A DNA stretch of 64,000 bases. Origin: Anastrepha obliqua (taxonomy: Eukaryota; Arthropoda; Insecta; Diptera; Tephritidae). Under the pieces are notes generated by a model, which was not told where the DNA came from, made no database searches, and worked only from the letters and a program-made list of their open reading frames with translations. The DNA is taken from contig NC_072895.1 in assembly GCF_027943255.1 (NCBI RefSeq), forward strand, positions 40,150,001 through 40,214,000. The letters run 5' to 3'. Of this stretch, positions 22,877 to 33,239 are shown in pieces. How positions within the stretch are numbered: position 1 is the stretch's first letter; every line of letters begins with the position of its first letter. Position numbers and translations under genes: made by a program.

Positions 22877-23053
22877 GTCGATTATTTAATATACAGGGTG
22901 AACGATATGAAGTGTTACCAACTTCACACTGCTTGTGTCTGTAAAACAGCTCATGACATCAACGTCAAAATTGTTCTAATGACAGTTCAATATATTGTTT
23001 ATAAGCCATCAAAAGCATTTGCGTCTCAGTTTTGTTGAATTTTTTTTTCTGTG

Positions 23054-24096
23054 ATGGAACTCAAACGTAATAGTGTGATTGCGTTATATTTGGCTAGAAA
23101 ATCACTACCAACTCTTGTTCGTGAGCTCAGTCACCTCAAAGTGAATAAAATGTTTGTGTATCGCACTATAAAACGTTACAATGACACTGGTAGCATCGCA
23201 AAACGCTATAGAGGTGGACCAAAAAAACCGCAACAACGCCAGAAATGGTTTGGAAAGTGAAGGCTTGACTTGTACGAAATCCACGTCGAAGTGGACGAAA
23301 AATGGCCAAAAAACTGAAAATATCGCAAGACAGCATTCGAGGCATATTGAAAAATGAGCTCAAGGTCAAGGCTTACAAGTTCTAAAAAGCACACGATCTT
23401 TCACCCCAGCAAAAAAAAGTTCGGTGCGAAAGAGCAAAGGAGTTGTTGCGCTTACACGAACGTGGCGAATTTCCTAACATTGTGTTTTTTTGATGAAAAA
23501 AAAATTCCCAATTGAGCAGCTCATAAACACTCAAACGATCGTGTTTACTTGACCGAACGCTCATATGAGAATTTGAGCCTACGTATGGCCGAAGCAATTT
23601 CCCATCGCAAGTAATGGTTTGGGCCGCAGTGACCGCTGATGGACGCTCTCCAATCATTTTTATCGAGCCTGGTGTCAAAGTGAATGCGACTTATTATCGA
23701 GAATATGTTTTAGAAGCTGATTTAGAGCCGTGGACACGCAAACATTTCTGTCGTAGACCACGGACGTTCCAACAGGACTCGGCACCGCCTCATAAAGCTC
23801 GTGTGAACCAAGAATGGTTAAAAAATCATGTTCCACTCTTCATATCGTCCACACAATGGTTTTCGAAATCGCCAGACGCAAATGCGATGGACTATTCCAT
23901 CTGGTCCATTTTGGAGAGCAAGGTGAGGACTAAAAAATATGCCAGTATGGTTGCGCTGAAAAAAGCGATTATACAAGACTGGGCCAAAATACCTCAAGAT
24001 CACATTCGTGCACCATGCAACTTATTTGAAGGCTATAGTCAAGGCAAAAGGTGGTCATATCGAGCTAAAGTGAATATATCGCACTTGTTACGTTAA
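23054..24096 (+). pseudogene. maT-like DD37D transposase (frameshifted)
   Basis: ATG at 23054 starts MELKRNSVIALYLARKSLPT (first HTH), NKMFVYRTIKRYNDTGSIAK (second HTH) and a basic GGPKKPQQR linker, followed by a stop at 23258. Continuation frames include KAHDLSPQQKKVRCERAKE, LPNIVFFDEKKIPN (first Asp in FFDEK), RVYLTERSYENLSLRMAE, then a long open block from 23614: VWAAVTADGRSPIIFIEPGV, FQQDSAPPHKARVNQEWLK (second Asp) and SPDANAMDYSIWSILESKVR (third Asp). The C-terminal GGHIELK motif is shifted and the terminus is altered by the MITE at 24076, which supplies the final codons to 24096. All three acidic positions survive, but stops and frameshifts make it inactive. Confidence 0.88.
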
Positions 24097-24337
24097 ACCG
24101 TAACAACTCAAAAAGAAAAGGAAAAGAGTAACCACTCAAAAATTGGTTACTTTAGCGCAACTACTAAACAAATAAGAATGAAACAACCGTTATATTGTTT
24201 TTAATGATATTTTCGTGCAATTACATATTTTTTCCCTTGTAATACCTATATTATTAATATTTACGGAAACAGTTTTCGTCTCTACTGAAAATGTTCAGAT
24301 TTTGAGTTGTTACGCTTTAACGTAACAAGTGCGATAT
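24076..24337. mobile_element. Palindrome-ended MITE inside the maT-like element
   Basis: 37-bp inverted repeats, near-perfect: ATATCGCACTTGTTACG... at 24076-24112 and its complement at 24301-24337. Each arm itself contains an imperfect palindrome, GTTACG-TTAAA-CGTAAC. Non-coding interior of about 190 bp. It sits right after the transposase C-terminal codons of the DD37D element, so it is either a later insertion or long subterminal inverted repeats of the host element; the position inside only one end favours insertion. No target duplication is clear. Confidence 0.7.
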
Positions 24338-24452
24338 GTTAAAATCGTAATCATTTTTGAACAATTTTGCCTTTGAAATCAATAAAAACTAATTTCACAC
24401 GAAAAAGTTATGGTGTTTTGAATAGGAAACACTTCATATCGTTCCCCCTGTA

Positions 24453-24539
24453 TATGTATATATATTATATAAGTTAGTGGCACTGTAGACGAAATTTGAT
24501 CTATCTGTCAATCAGTTTGCTGACATGTGTGTACTTCGA
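24453..24539. other. Spacer between two transposons
   Basis: Short AT-rich spacer, nothing recognised. Confidence 0.4.
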
Positions 24540-24705
24540 TTGGGTTGGCAACTTAGTAATGGCTTCAGTTGAATTTTTGGGTTTGCAGACGTAGTACAAA
24601 TGTAAAACACATTTTTTTATTTGATAGTTGGCAATTCAGGTGTCAATCAATAAAAAAAGTTTTGATGATCGGTTGTGTAGTTTTCGTTTGGCGTTCGTTG
24701 AAAAA

Positions 24706-25689
24706 ATGGAAAATCAAAAGGAACATTTTCGTCATATTTTGCTTTTTTATTTCCGCAAAGGGAAAACTGCATCACAAGCTCATAAAAAGTTATGTGCTAT
24801 TTATGGTGACGAAGCCTTAAAAGAACGGCAGTGTCAAAATTGGTTTGCCAAATTTCGTTCTGGCGATTTTTCACTCAAAGATGAAAAACGCTCTGGTCGT
24901 CCAGTTGAAGTTGATGACGCCCTAATCAAAGCAATAAGCGCTTCGGATCGTCACAGTCACTCTAAACAATCACTTTAAACAACTTGGCTATGTTCAAAAA
25001 CTCGATATATGGGTTCCTCACGAACTAAAAGAAACGCATTTAACGCAACGCATTAACAGCTGCGATTTGCTAAAGAAACGTAAGGAAAATGATCCATTTT
25101 TAAAACGACTGATAACTGGCGATGATGGGTTGTTTACAACAATATCAAGCGGAAAAGTTCATGGAGCAGGCCAGGTGAACCAACTCAAACAACATCAAAA
25201 GCTGATATTCATCAAAAGAAGGTTTTGTCATCAGTTTGGTGGGATTACAAAGGAATTGTCTACTTTGAACTCTTACCACCAAACCGAACGATCAATTCTG
25301 ATGGCTATATTGAACAACTAACGAAATTAAACCATACAGTTGAAGAAAAGCGGCCCAAATTGACAAATCGAAAAATTATTGTATTCCATCATGACAATGC
25401 AAGGCCACGCACATATTTGGCCAGTCAGCAAAAATTATTGGAGCTTGGCTGGGATGTTTTGCCACATCCACCATATAGTCCTGACCTTGCCCCATCTGAT
25501 TACTTTTTATTTCGATCTTTACAAAACTCCTTGAATGTTAAAACTTTCAATAATGATGATGATGTCAAATCGTACCTGATTCAGTTTTTTTCTAATAAGA
25601 ACCAGAAGTTTTATGAACGTGGGATTATGATGCAGCCTGAAAGATGGCAAAAGATCATTGATCGAAATGGGCAATACTTTACAGAATAA
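24706..25689 (+). pseudogene. Mariner DD34D transposase (SETMAR-like), frameshifted
   Basis: ATG at 24706: MENQKEHFRHILLFYFRKGK, AHKKLCAIYGDEALKERQCQ, NWFAKFRSGDFSLKDEKRSG, RPVEVDDALIKAISASDRHS. A short deletion and frameshift around 24955-24980 remove part of the second HTH. Other frames continue with HFKQLGYVQKLDIWVPHELK, LKRLITGDDGLF (first Asp; usual EKW lost), then from about 25220 one open frame: VWWDYKGIVYFELLPPNRTI, VFHHDNARPRTYLASQQKLL (second Asp), HPPYSPDLAPSDYFLFRSLQ (third Asp, 34 residues later) and PERWQKIIDRNGQYFTE. All three Asp survive; the frame does not. Confidence 0.9.
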
Positions 25690-25746
25690 AGTTATTTAGT
25701 TCTATGAAAAAATTGTCTTTGATTTTCTAAAAAAAATCCGCAATTA

Positions 25747-26669
25747 AAGCGTTTTTCAGTAAGAGCGTTTCAACTTTTTTTTTTAATAAACGGTTTGACT
25801 TTTTTAACTAATTTTTTTTTTATTATCGAGTTTGAACATATACATTTAAGTATAAAATTCGATTTCTTTTGCATGACCACCGCGTGCACGTTTTACGAAG
25901 TCCAATCGTTGAACCCAATTTTCGACCACTCTTTTGCATAAATCGGCCGAAATTCCAGCAATTTCGCGTTCAATATTGGCTCTGAGCTCACAAATCGCCG
26001 CCGGCTTGTTACTGTAGACCAATGACTTCACATAACCCCAAAGAAAATAGTCTAGAGGCGTCAAATCACACGAGCGCGGCGGCCATTCGACCGGTCCATT
26101 TCTGGAGATAATGCGCTCATCGAACTTACTCTTCAACAAATCAATTGTAGCGTGTGCTGTGTGGCTTGTGGCCCCGTCCTGTTGAGACCACATGTCGTTT
26201 AAGTCCATACCATTCAATTGCGGCCAAAAATAATCGTTTATCATGTCGCGGTATCGATTTCCATTCACAGTAACGTGGCGATCGTTCTCGTCAACGAAAA
26301 AATATGGGCCAATTACGCCGCCGGCATGTAAACCGCACCAAACAGTCCCTCTTTGTGGGTACATTGGTTTTTCGGCAATCTTTCTTGGATTATCTTTCGC
26401 CCAAATGCGGAGATTCTGCTTATTGACGAATCCACTGAGGTGAAAATGTGCGTCCTCACTGAAGATGAAGTGCGCGATATGCATTTTGATTTGAACGCCC
26501 GTTTTCATAATAAGCCTGAATAACTTTAACGCGTTGCTCAAGTGTGTAGCATTCTATGATGAAATGTATACTAATGAAGTTTACAAATGACAAGCGAAAA
26601 ATAAAAAATAATGCGTCGTTCGCCCTTCCTATCGGAAAAAAGTTGAAGCGCACCTATTGAAAAACGCTT
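25747..26669 (-). mobile_element. DD41D (rosa-like) element inserted in the mariner
   Basis: TIR of about 34 bp, 4 mismatches: AAGCGTTTTTCAGTAAGAGC at 25747 and, inward from 26669, AAGCGTTTTTCAATAGGTGC. TA duplicated at 25745-25746 and 26670-26671. The transposase is on the minus strand. At 923 bp it is shorter than the 1.2-1.3 kb expected of the group because of an internal deletion in the transposase N-terminus. It lies 19 bp inside the right end of the mariner, so it inserted after the mariner was already there. Confidence 0.9.
25846..26583 (-). pseudogene. DD41D transposase, N-terminally deleted but long C-terminal frame
   Basis: The minus strand near 26560 reads YTLEQRVKVIQAYYENGRSN (first HTH), then at about QNAYRAL the reading jumps to AHFIFSEDAHFHLSGFVNKQ (first Asp block; usual SDEAHF), deleting roughly 110-120 residues. 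From 26541 an open frame of 231 codons contains GTVWCGLHAGGVIGPYFFVD, DMWSQQDGATSHTAHATIDL (second Asp), EWPPRSCDLTPLDYFLWGYV (third Asp, 41 residues later) and VENWVQRLDFVKRARGGHAK. The catalytic core is open to the stop at 25848-25846, unusually well preserved for this window. Lacking DNA-binding linker sequence it is not expected to transpose. Confidence 0.88.
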
Positions 26670-26690
26670 TACTTAGTTGCCAACCCAATA

Positions 26691-27405
26691 AATGCTATGC
26701 AGTTTTTGCTGTTTACAAGGCCATGAACAACTATCGTCTTTTGCCAACTTTTGTAATTTTGTTGAAGAAGTGAAGTAACACTAGATTTTTAATTACTTTA
26801 ATTTATGCTTTTGAAGCCATTTGCTCACTTCTTTCATTACAGAAAGCCTGGTTGGATACTATAGTCTATTTGAACCATTCCGCCTTCACCTTTTCATGAT
26901 GTGCGTGCGATGCTTTGAGGAGCCAAAGATAATTCCATTAACCCTTTATTGTATGAATTAATAAAGCGTTGAAAAAAAAAATGTGTTTCACGGTGGAAAT
27001 AACTTTATTTAATTATCAATAAGACATATTAAAAGAAAAAGTCTTATATTTTTTTACGGAACTAAAGGTCTAAGTGTGTCTTTATGACAACCACCCTACC
27101 CTATGTATAAAAAGTAATTGTAAAGCAGAGAAAACAATTGAAAAGCGGAAAAATTAGTATCGGTCAAAAAAGGTGAGTATATCGACTCCATGAAAATATA
27201 TTGTTTTTGTCAAAAAGTACTTGCGTTTTACACTGTTATCGTTTTTTGAAAATGAGGCACTCGCACGGCAATGCTACTTTTTCACCCACTTGCCCAAAAG
27301 TGAGGTTATTTCGAGATGTCACATAATCATAAGAAATGTTTTTGGGTGTTATTACTGCTAAATATGTATTTGATGGATTAAAATAGTTTGAATTATTTTA
27401 TAATA
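26691..27405. other. No recognisable gene
   Basis: AT-rich spacer between two DD41D-bearing insertions; nothing recognised. Confidence 0.45.
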
Positions 27406-28344
27406 CTGGGTTGCCCATATTCGACGGACCCATGTGTTTTTTTTTAAATCAAAGAAAACACAATTTTTTTGATGTTGACGATAATATTATCATTATTTAA
27501 TATTATTTAATCATTTTATTTGGTTCAAGATTTGGTTCAATTTCAAGATTTGTTGATATCACTTTTTGAATATGATATCTCTCAAATGGTTGCCTTGAGC
27601 CTGTACCGCGTATTGTGTCCGTTTTGCAACATTTTCCATAGTTTTAGCTAACATTTCGGCTGGAATAGCGGCTATTTCCTCACGGATGTTATTCTTGAGC
27701 TCTTCTATGGTCTTTGGCTAATCAATATAAACCTTTGATTTTAAATATTCCCACAAGAAGAAGTCAGGTGGCTTTAAATCGGGCGCACGCGGTGGCCAGT
27801 CAAAATCGCTATTTTTCGACATCAAACGACGAGGAAACAATTTCTTCAAAAAGCGCCGTCTTGTTGAAACCAGAACTGCCTCATACGTCTTCGACGAATA
27901 ATTGGCATCACAAAAGTGATTATTATATCGCGATAACGCTAATGATTGACGGTAACAGCTTGACCATCTTCATTTTCGAAGAAAAACGGCTCAATAATCG
28001 TTTTCGCACTAACGCCGCACCAAGCAGTGACTTTTTCGTCGTAAAGAGGTACTTCTTGAATTCCGTGAGGATTTTCAGTGGCGTAAATACGGCAATTTTG
28101 CTTGTTTACCGTCCCATTCAATAAGAAATGAGCCCCATCGGACATGATGATTTTGTTCTTCTTTTGACTTCTTTTGTTGAATGTAAATTTCAACAATTTG
28201 GGAGCGCTCGCGCGGCGTGTACTGTTCCATGGTAAAAATCTGCTTGGACTGACGCTTCCAACGCGGTATGTCATTAAGCGATCTGACGTCTCTGTCAAAA
28301 GATACAGGGTTGCCAGATGGGTTCGTCGAATATGGGCAACCCTG
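27406..28344 (-). mobile_element. DD41D element, second lineage, both TIRs present
   Basis: TIR of about 28 bp with 2 mismatches: GGGTTGCCCATATTCGACG near 27408 and the complement ending at 28344. TA at 27404-27405 and 28345-28346. Minus-strand transposase remnant: MEQYTPRERSQIVEIYIQQK (about 28231-28165), then directly IIMSDGAHFLLNGTVNKQNC (first Asp; usual SDEAHF), VTAWCGVSAKTIIEPFFFEN, QFWFQQDGA (second Asp), DFDWPPRAPDLKPPDFFLWE (third Asp) and EELKNNIREEIAAIPAEML. Frameshifts occur after QQDGA, near the N-terminus and elsewhere. Sequence and TIR differ strongly from the 25747 element, so it is a separate lineage. Confidence 0.88.
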
Positions 28345-28346
28345 TA

Positions 28347-29397
28347 CTTAATTTGGAAATAAAATTGAATCAAATCTGCAAGGATATACATATGCGCTCA
28401 TACGCCGTGAGTGGTTAATCTCAAAATCTCTAAATTATACAGTGACTTAGTTATTTTCGCTTACGATTTAAGGTTCTCTTAAAAATAGTATTTTTTTCAT
28501 TATATTGATAAAAATAGCGCAATCAATCTGGCGAGCAAAAAAAAAGAAAAGAAAAGAATCTATGAGCAACATTTTTTACTTTGCGTACTTAGTCATAGAC
28601 GTCTTAATATACATTTGCTCTTTAAGTATCTATAAGGATGTATGTATATATGTACATATGTGTTTGTATGCATGGCATATGCATCACGTGGTTAATTTTC
28701 CTTTCCAGATACACGGTCTGTTACATACAGAAAATTCGTAAAAATATAATAAATAGAAATATATTCAACTATCATAAAAACGCCGGCACTATTATCCTCG
28801 TCTGATTAATACCACTAAATATTGTGCGTGAATTCAAATTATACATAGTTTCTTTGCTCAACAACAATTCTCTCTCTTGAACATTTCCATAATAAGCATA
28901 ATCATAAATTGTAGCAAAATCTGGTGATTCAGAAAAAAATGAATAGCTTTGTTTAGTTCATAGCGCAGACGAAGAATCATTAACGAATATGCTCATATGT
29001 GAACATACACATGCATACACATTTTTGTACATGCAATATCCTAGAGAGCATCCTAATAGCTCTGAACTGGTGCCCTTCTTGTGTAAACGGAACCTTGACT
29101 AGGTCGCGATCTCCTTCTCTTCTTTATCAAAAGAAATGGTAAAATTTATAGGGTCGACGTTGCCTCGCTGAATTCACTTTGCGAGAGTTTGTTACTAGTA
29201 TTCAAACCATGCTTAGATGAGACCAAATCAAATTCAGTTGCTTTTAGTTGATGTATATTAGTATTTATTTTTGTTTGGTTTTTGAAATACTTCTTAATCT
29301 TCTTAAGTGCCACTTTAACTGGCTATAAGCTTTCAAGCTACTTCAAATATGCGCCCAATAATCCTTCTGGTAACCTAATGGTAAAGAAATATGTATG
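28347..29397. other. No recognisable gene
   Basis: No motif recognised. Short TGTATATATGTACATATGTG-type repeats near 28638-28660. Confidence 0.45.
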
Positions 29398-29730
29398 CAG
29401 GGTGTGACAAAAGTAATTTCATGATGTGAATGTGAGCACAAGCAGATAATTAGTTTAAATTAATCTGACCGATTTCCGTACCGTTGTTGTAAACTATAGT
29501 AAACTTTGTCACTTTTCATGAGCACGAATGTTAGCTTTTTTTCTGGTTAGCGTATCTGGTAAATTGCAGAGATGTCGTCAGACAAGGCCAGCCCTGTACT
29601 GCTCGTATGGCCGAGAATATTGCATCCGTGGCTGGGGATATCTGTGAGAGCCCACAAATATTAACCAGGCAACGGCCCACACAATTTGAAAAAGCTGAAG
29701 AGTTTACCTTATTGTTGTTCATCATCAACT
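29398..29730 (+). pseudogene. Tc1/mariner N-terminal linker fragment
   Basis: A TIR-like start CAGGGTGTGACAAAAGTAA at 29399 is followed, at about 29568, by a frame reading CRDVVRQGQPCTARMAENIA, SVAGDICESPQILTRQRPTQ. This matches the G-R-P-R-T-A-R-T-x-E-N-I-x-x-V...P-x-x-S-x-R-R-R-x-Q linker between the HTH motifs and the catalytic core in DD41D-type transposases. No catalytic block follows. Interestingly it preserves the part missing from the DD41D elements elsewhere in the window. Confidence 0.55.
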
Positions 29731-29996
29731 GCTGGCCATCAAGTGAGGCTAACTTAATCGCAGGCTTTATTATTTAAACCTGGTACCATACATTGCTTGT
29801 GCCTCACAATGTACATTTGTATGTATGTATCAAATCTAAGGAACTTGCACTACATTTGGTATCGCGTTGAAAACTTAGAGGATTGAGCGATAATGCATTT
29901 AGCAACTAACCATTGGAGCTACTGCGTCGTTATATTCATTCTCCATGATTGTGCAGGGAATCTTGTTGAAGTGACCATCCTGGGTCGAATATATTA

Positions 29997-31000
29997 GGTG
30001 CGCAACTAAGTTCTCGCTGTTTGTCAATAGATGCCGCCAGCAGTGTGTGCTAGTCGATTCTAACATAACCTAAGCATCATAAACCAAGCTTAGACATTTG
30101 GTAAACAAACTGCTTCGACACATTAGTGATTTTGTTTTGGTATCATATACTTTTGGTTTTGTAAAAATGTCTGATTTTGTGCCGAATAATCGTCATTTGC
30201 GGGAGGTGTTAATTTTGCTCTTTCATTCGAAAAAAACGGAGGCTGAAGCGCATCGAGATCTACAAAAAGTTTATGGGGATGCTGCTTTAAGTGAAACAAC
30301 GTGCGGAGATTGGTTCCGCCGCTTTAAAGACGGTGACTTGAATGTTGACGACCGTCCGCGTGAAGGAAGGCAAAAGCCTTCGAAGACGCTGAATTGGCGG
30401 CATTGCTCAATGAGGATCCGTGTCAAACGCAAGAAGAGCTTGCGTCAGTATTAGGAGTTACCCGTCAATCCATTTCCACGCGATTACATGCTTTAGGAAT
30501 GATTCAGAAACAGGGGACTTGGGTTCCTTATGAGTTAAAACCAAGGGATGTTGAATGTCGGTTTTTCGCCTGTGAACAACTGCTCCACCGGCAAAAAAGG
30601 AAGGTTTATCTTCAAGTCGATGCTCATTTGTTTTTAGGGTTCCAAGGAAATTGTCCACAAGGAGCTCGTGCGAACGGGCCAAACCGTCAATGCTATTTTC
30701 TATCTTGGCACATTTGTCTTATTCGCCCTGAATACCGTGAAGGAGGAAGCTGCACCTTCTCATCGATCCACTCTTGTGACAGATTTTTTGACTAGAAATC
30801 GCATTTTAACCATCAATCACTCACCGTATTCGCCTAATATAGCTCCCTGTGACTTCTACCTATTCGGAAAATTGCATTTGGCCACGAAAGAAAAACGTTG
30901 AAGGACATTTCGGTCAACGATCTGAAACACTACTTCGAAAAGCGAAACAATTATCGGGGTCAGACTATTTTGAATAAATAAACCGGAAATTATCAGAACA
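29997..31000 (+). pseudogene. Mariner DD34D relic with left TIR
   Basis: The left end reads TTAGGTGCGCAACTAAGTTC (about 29995-30014), a mariner-type TIR; no right TIR is visible. ATG at 30168 begins MSDFVPNNRHLREVLILLFH, SKKTEAEAHRDLQKVYGDAA, SETTCGDWFRRFKDGDLNVD. After a frameshift at about 30375: LAALLNEDPCQTQEELASVL, GVTRQSISTRLHALGMIQKQ, GTWVPYELKPRDVECRFFAC and LLHRQKRKV. The region from VTGDEKW to the second Asp is largely deleted. Late remnants HSPYSPNIAPCDFYLFGKL near 30820-30870 give the third Asp block. Inactive. Confidence 0.82.
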
Positions 31001-33239
31001 AAGCTCCTGTCGTTTCTATTTTAGCTCAGTCTCGTTTATTTTGGACTTCATCAATACCAATTGATATTATTTATTAATTATTAGAAAAGTTTTATAAAGT
31101 TTTTATTTTTGATTTTATTAGAGAGAGAATATTATGTCGATTTTTACGTAGGTATGGTTTTATGTGGCTTTTTATTAGATGAGCAACACGCAGGCATACT
31201 TCTTGTGGCTATGAATAGAGGGTAAGGTATTAAATTTTTATTTTACTTTATTATTCACTATTTTCTCAAGAATATTGTTTTAAATTTTCAAGTTGATTGT
31301 AGCAAAATTTACGAAGTTATGAGTATCTCAGCTGCAGTTGCCCCAAGCCGGCTTTCTATATCTGCTCGACTTTAAAGCGTTTTTCTCGAACTTGTTATAT
31401 CTGAAGCTCGTGTATACCATAAAATCAATATATTATATCTATCAATCTCAGATCTAATATGTATAAATCTATCTTTCAAAGTATACAGTATTTCTTCAAA
31501 TAGGCTATGTAAGTTCAAAATTGGGGAACAGGTTTTGACAGGTGATATTACTAAATTGGGGCCCTATAAATTCAATGATATGTCGGTTTTGTCAGATTTA
31601 CTCTGGTATTACAAAAAATTTATTTAAGCCGCTGGGAGCACATTTGGAAACAAAAACAACGATACAAAAAACAAATTTCAATACCTTTTCAATTAAATTT
31701 GTTAAAATTGTTAAATTCTAGCTTTTTTGTGAATAACTTTCTCAATTCTAAAGCTATTCCGCCAAAAATTTGCCCAGGACCCACTCCTTGTAAATATTTC
31801 GAACTCCGAATTCCGATGCCATTTCCCTAACTCCGCATACCGATTATTTCTTCAGAATCTGTAATGAAGGTTAAGGGGCCCTTGATAGCCGCATTGCTAA
31901 GAGTCATAGCATCAGCAAAATTTTTCTTAAAAAAATATTAATCCATACTTATTACTTATGTTTGCCTAAGGGCCTTCAATGCAGGCTGGTGACTTTTAGA
32001 CTGGTTCAACTAAGCAGTCGTGCCCTAAAAGCCAACATTTATTTTTCACTTGTGTCAGCTTTCCCTACAGGATAAATACTAAGTACATATATGTAGCATG
32101 TTTCGGAATATATACCTACACATATACACACATAAATATGTATATATGCGTGTACATAATTGGCAGCATGCTTATGTCGTGCCACAACAATTTGCTGTTT
32201 CCGCTGAAATGACAAAGGGTGTAAAGCAAATAAAATTCAACCCCTCACTGTACTTCAGTCTGTGCTTTATTTCGCTTGTAAATATTCTTAGTGCTTCTAA
32301 ACGCTTAAAAGTTATGGCGTTTGTCCATTTTGTGCTTTGATTCATGCACTCAAGTCGGCCAAGTGATGTCATCAACTGTAGCATTGTGAAGAAATATTCA
32401 CACATACATACATACATTCAAACAGCAAAGATGTATAAATATTACAAAACTCTCAAGAGTTAAATTTATTTACTTGTCTATGTCTGTAAGCGAAGATACT
32501 ATCAAGCTTTCAATGTAGCCACAAATAATTTTCTGCGATGATAAATTAGAAGCATTTGGCTGGCTTGTAGTAATTTTATTATGAATGGCCGACCGTTGGC
32601 CAGCGGAGAAAAATGCAATTTGAGGAGATGTACAAAAAAGTAATGTATGAATTTGTATTATATTTCATATGAGCTTAGGTTTTTATATGTGTTATTGTAT
32701 GCCGTTGAATATTTTCCAACCGCATAGGCGCGAAGAAAGTTTTTTTTACTTAGTGAGATTTAAATTTTTCTGGCGCAATTTTTAAAGAATTGTACGCCTT
32801 TTAAGCCTAAACTCTGCTGCTAATTTTATTTATACATAAAAAGCTCGATTTTCGGAGGTATTTACAAATCGGTCCGGCTCACATAAGTCTTTATTGCTTT
32901 TTTTAACTTAATTTATTACATGCAATCTGTCATAAAAAATAACATTTAATATTATTTATAGCTACAATTATTTACAAGTCTTAATAGCTTTCCGAAATAT
33001 AATATTTTAGCAGAAGTCGTAGAATATTATAAAGTCTATAACTTCCATAGAAAACCGGTACTCACTTTTTTTGCGCGGAAAGTGATGCACCCTAATGCAT
33101 AGTTAGTTTTGCACACATACATATATACATAGAATATGTATGAGTAAACATGCGCGGAACCCTTTGATATAGAAAAAAATTGAAACATGCATGCAAAAAA
33201 AAAAATCAACGCGGGTTTTGAGCGACTTCAAACGTACAC
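31001..33239. other. No recognisable gene; microsatellites; possible TTAA-element remnant
   Basis: Short CATA/TATG repeats at about 32105-32150 and 32398-32418. The stretch 31300-31500 contains GACTTTAAAGCGTTTTTCTC (about 31370-31389), close to the internal block of the TTAA elements at 16847-18245, so an old relative may lie here without visible ends. No coding motif. Confidence 0.4.

Larger units (their letters stand above)
22894..24450 (+). mobile_element. maT-like (DD37D) transposon with both TIRs
   Basis: The TIR reads CAGGGTGAACGATATGAAGT and continues GTTACC (22894-22919); the right end is its near-complement (24425-24450, 3 mismatches). TA dinucleotides flank at 22892-22893 and 24451-24452. 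The plus strand encodes a broken transposase (23054-24075). A 262-bp palindromic-ended MITE sits at 24076-24337 in the 3' untranslated part; without it the element is about 1.3 kb, normal for the group. DD37D is counted from QQDSAPPH to NAMDYSIW (37 residues between the Asp). Confidence 0.9.
24540..26688 (+). mobile_element. Mariner (DD34D, SETMAR-like lineage) with a nested DD41D element
   Basis: The left TIR starts TTGGGTTGGCAACTTAGTAA (24540-24559); the right end, complement of 26670-26688, reads TTGGGTTGGCAACTAAGTA. A TA follows the right end (26689-26690); the left flank reads GA, presumably mutated. The plus-strand transposase ends at 25689. Its 3' UTR runs to CCGCAATTA, where a 923-bp DD41D element begins at a TA (25745-25746). 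The mariner resumes after it with TACTTAGTTGCCAACCC. Without the insert the mariner is about 1.22 kb. Confidence 0.9.
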
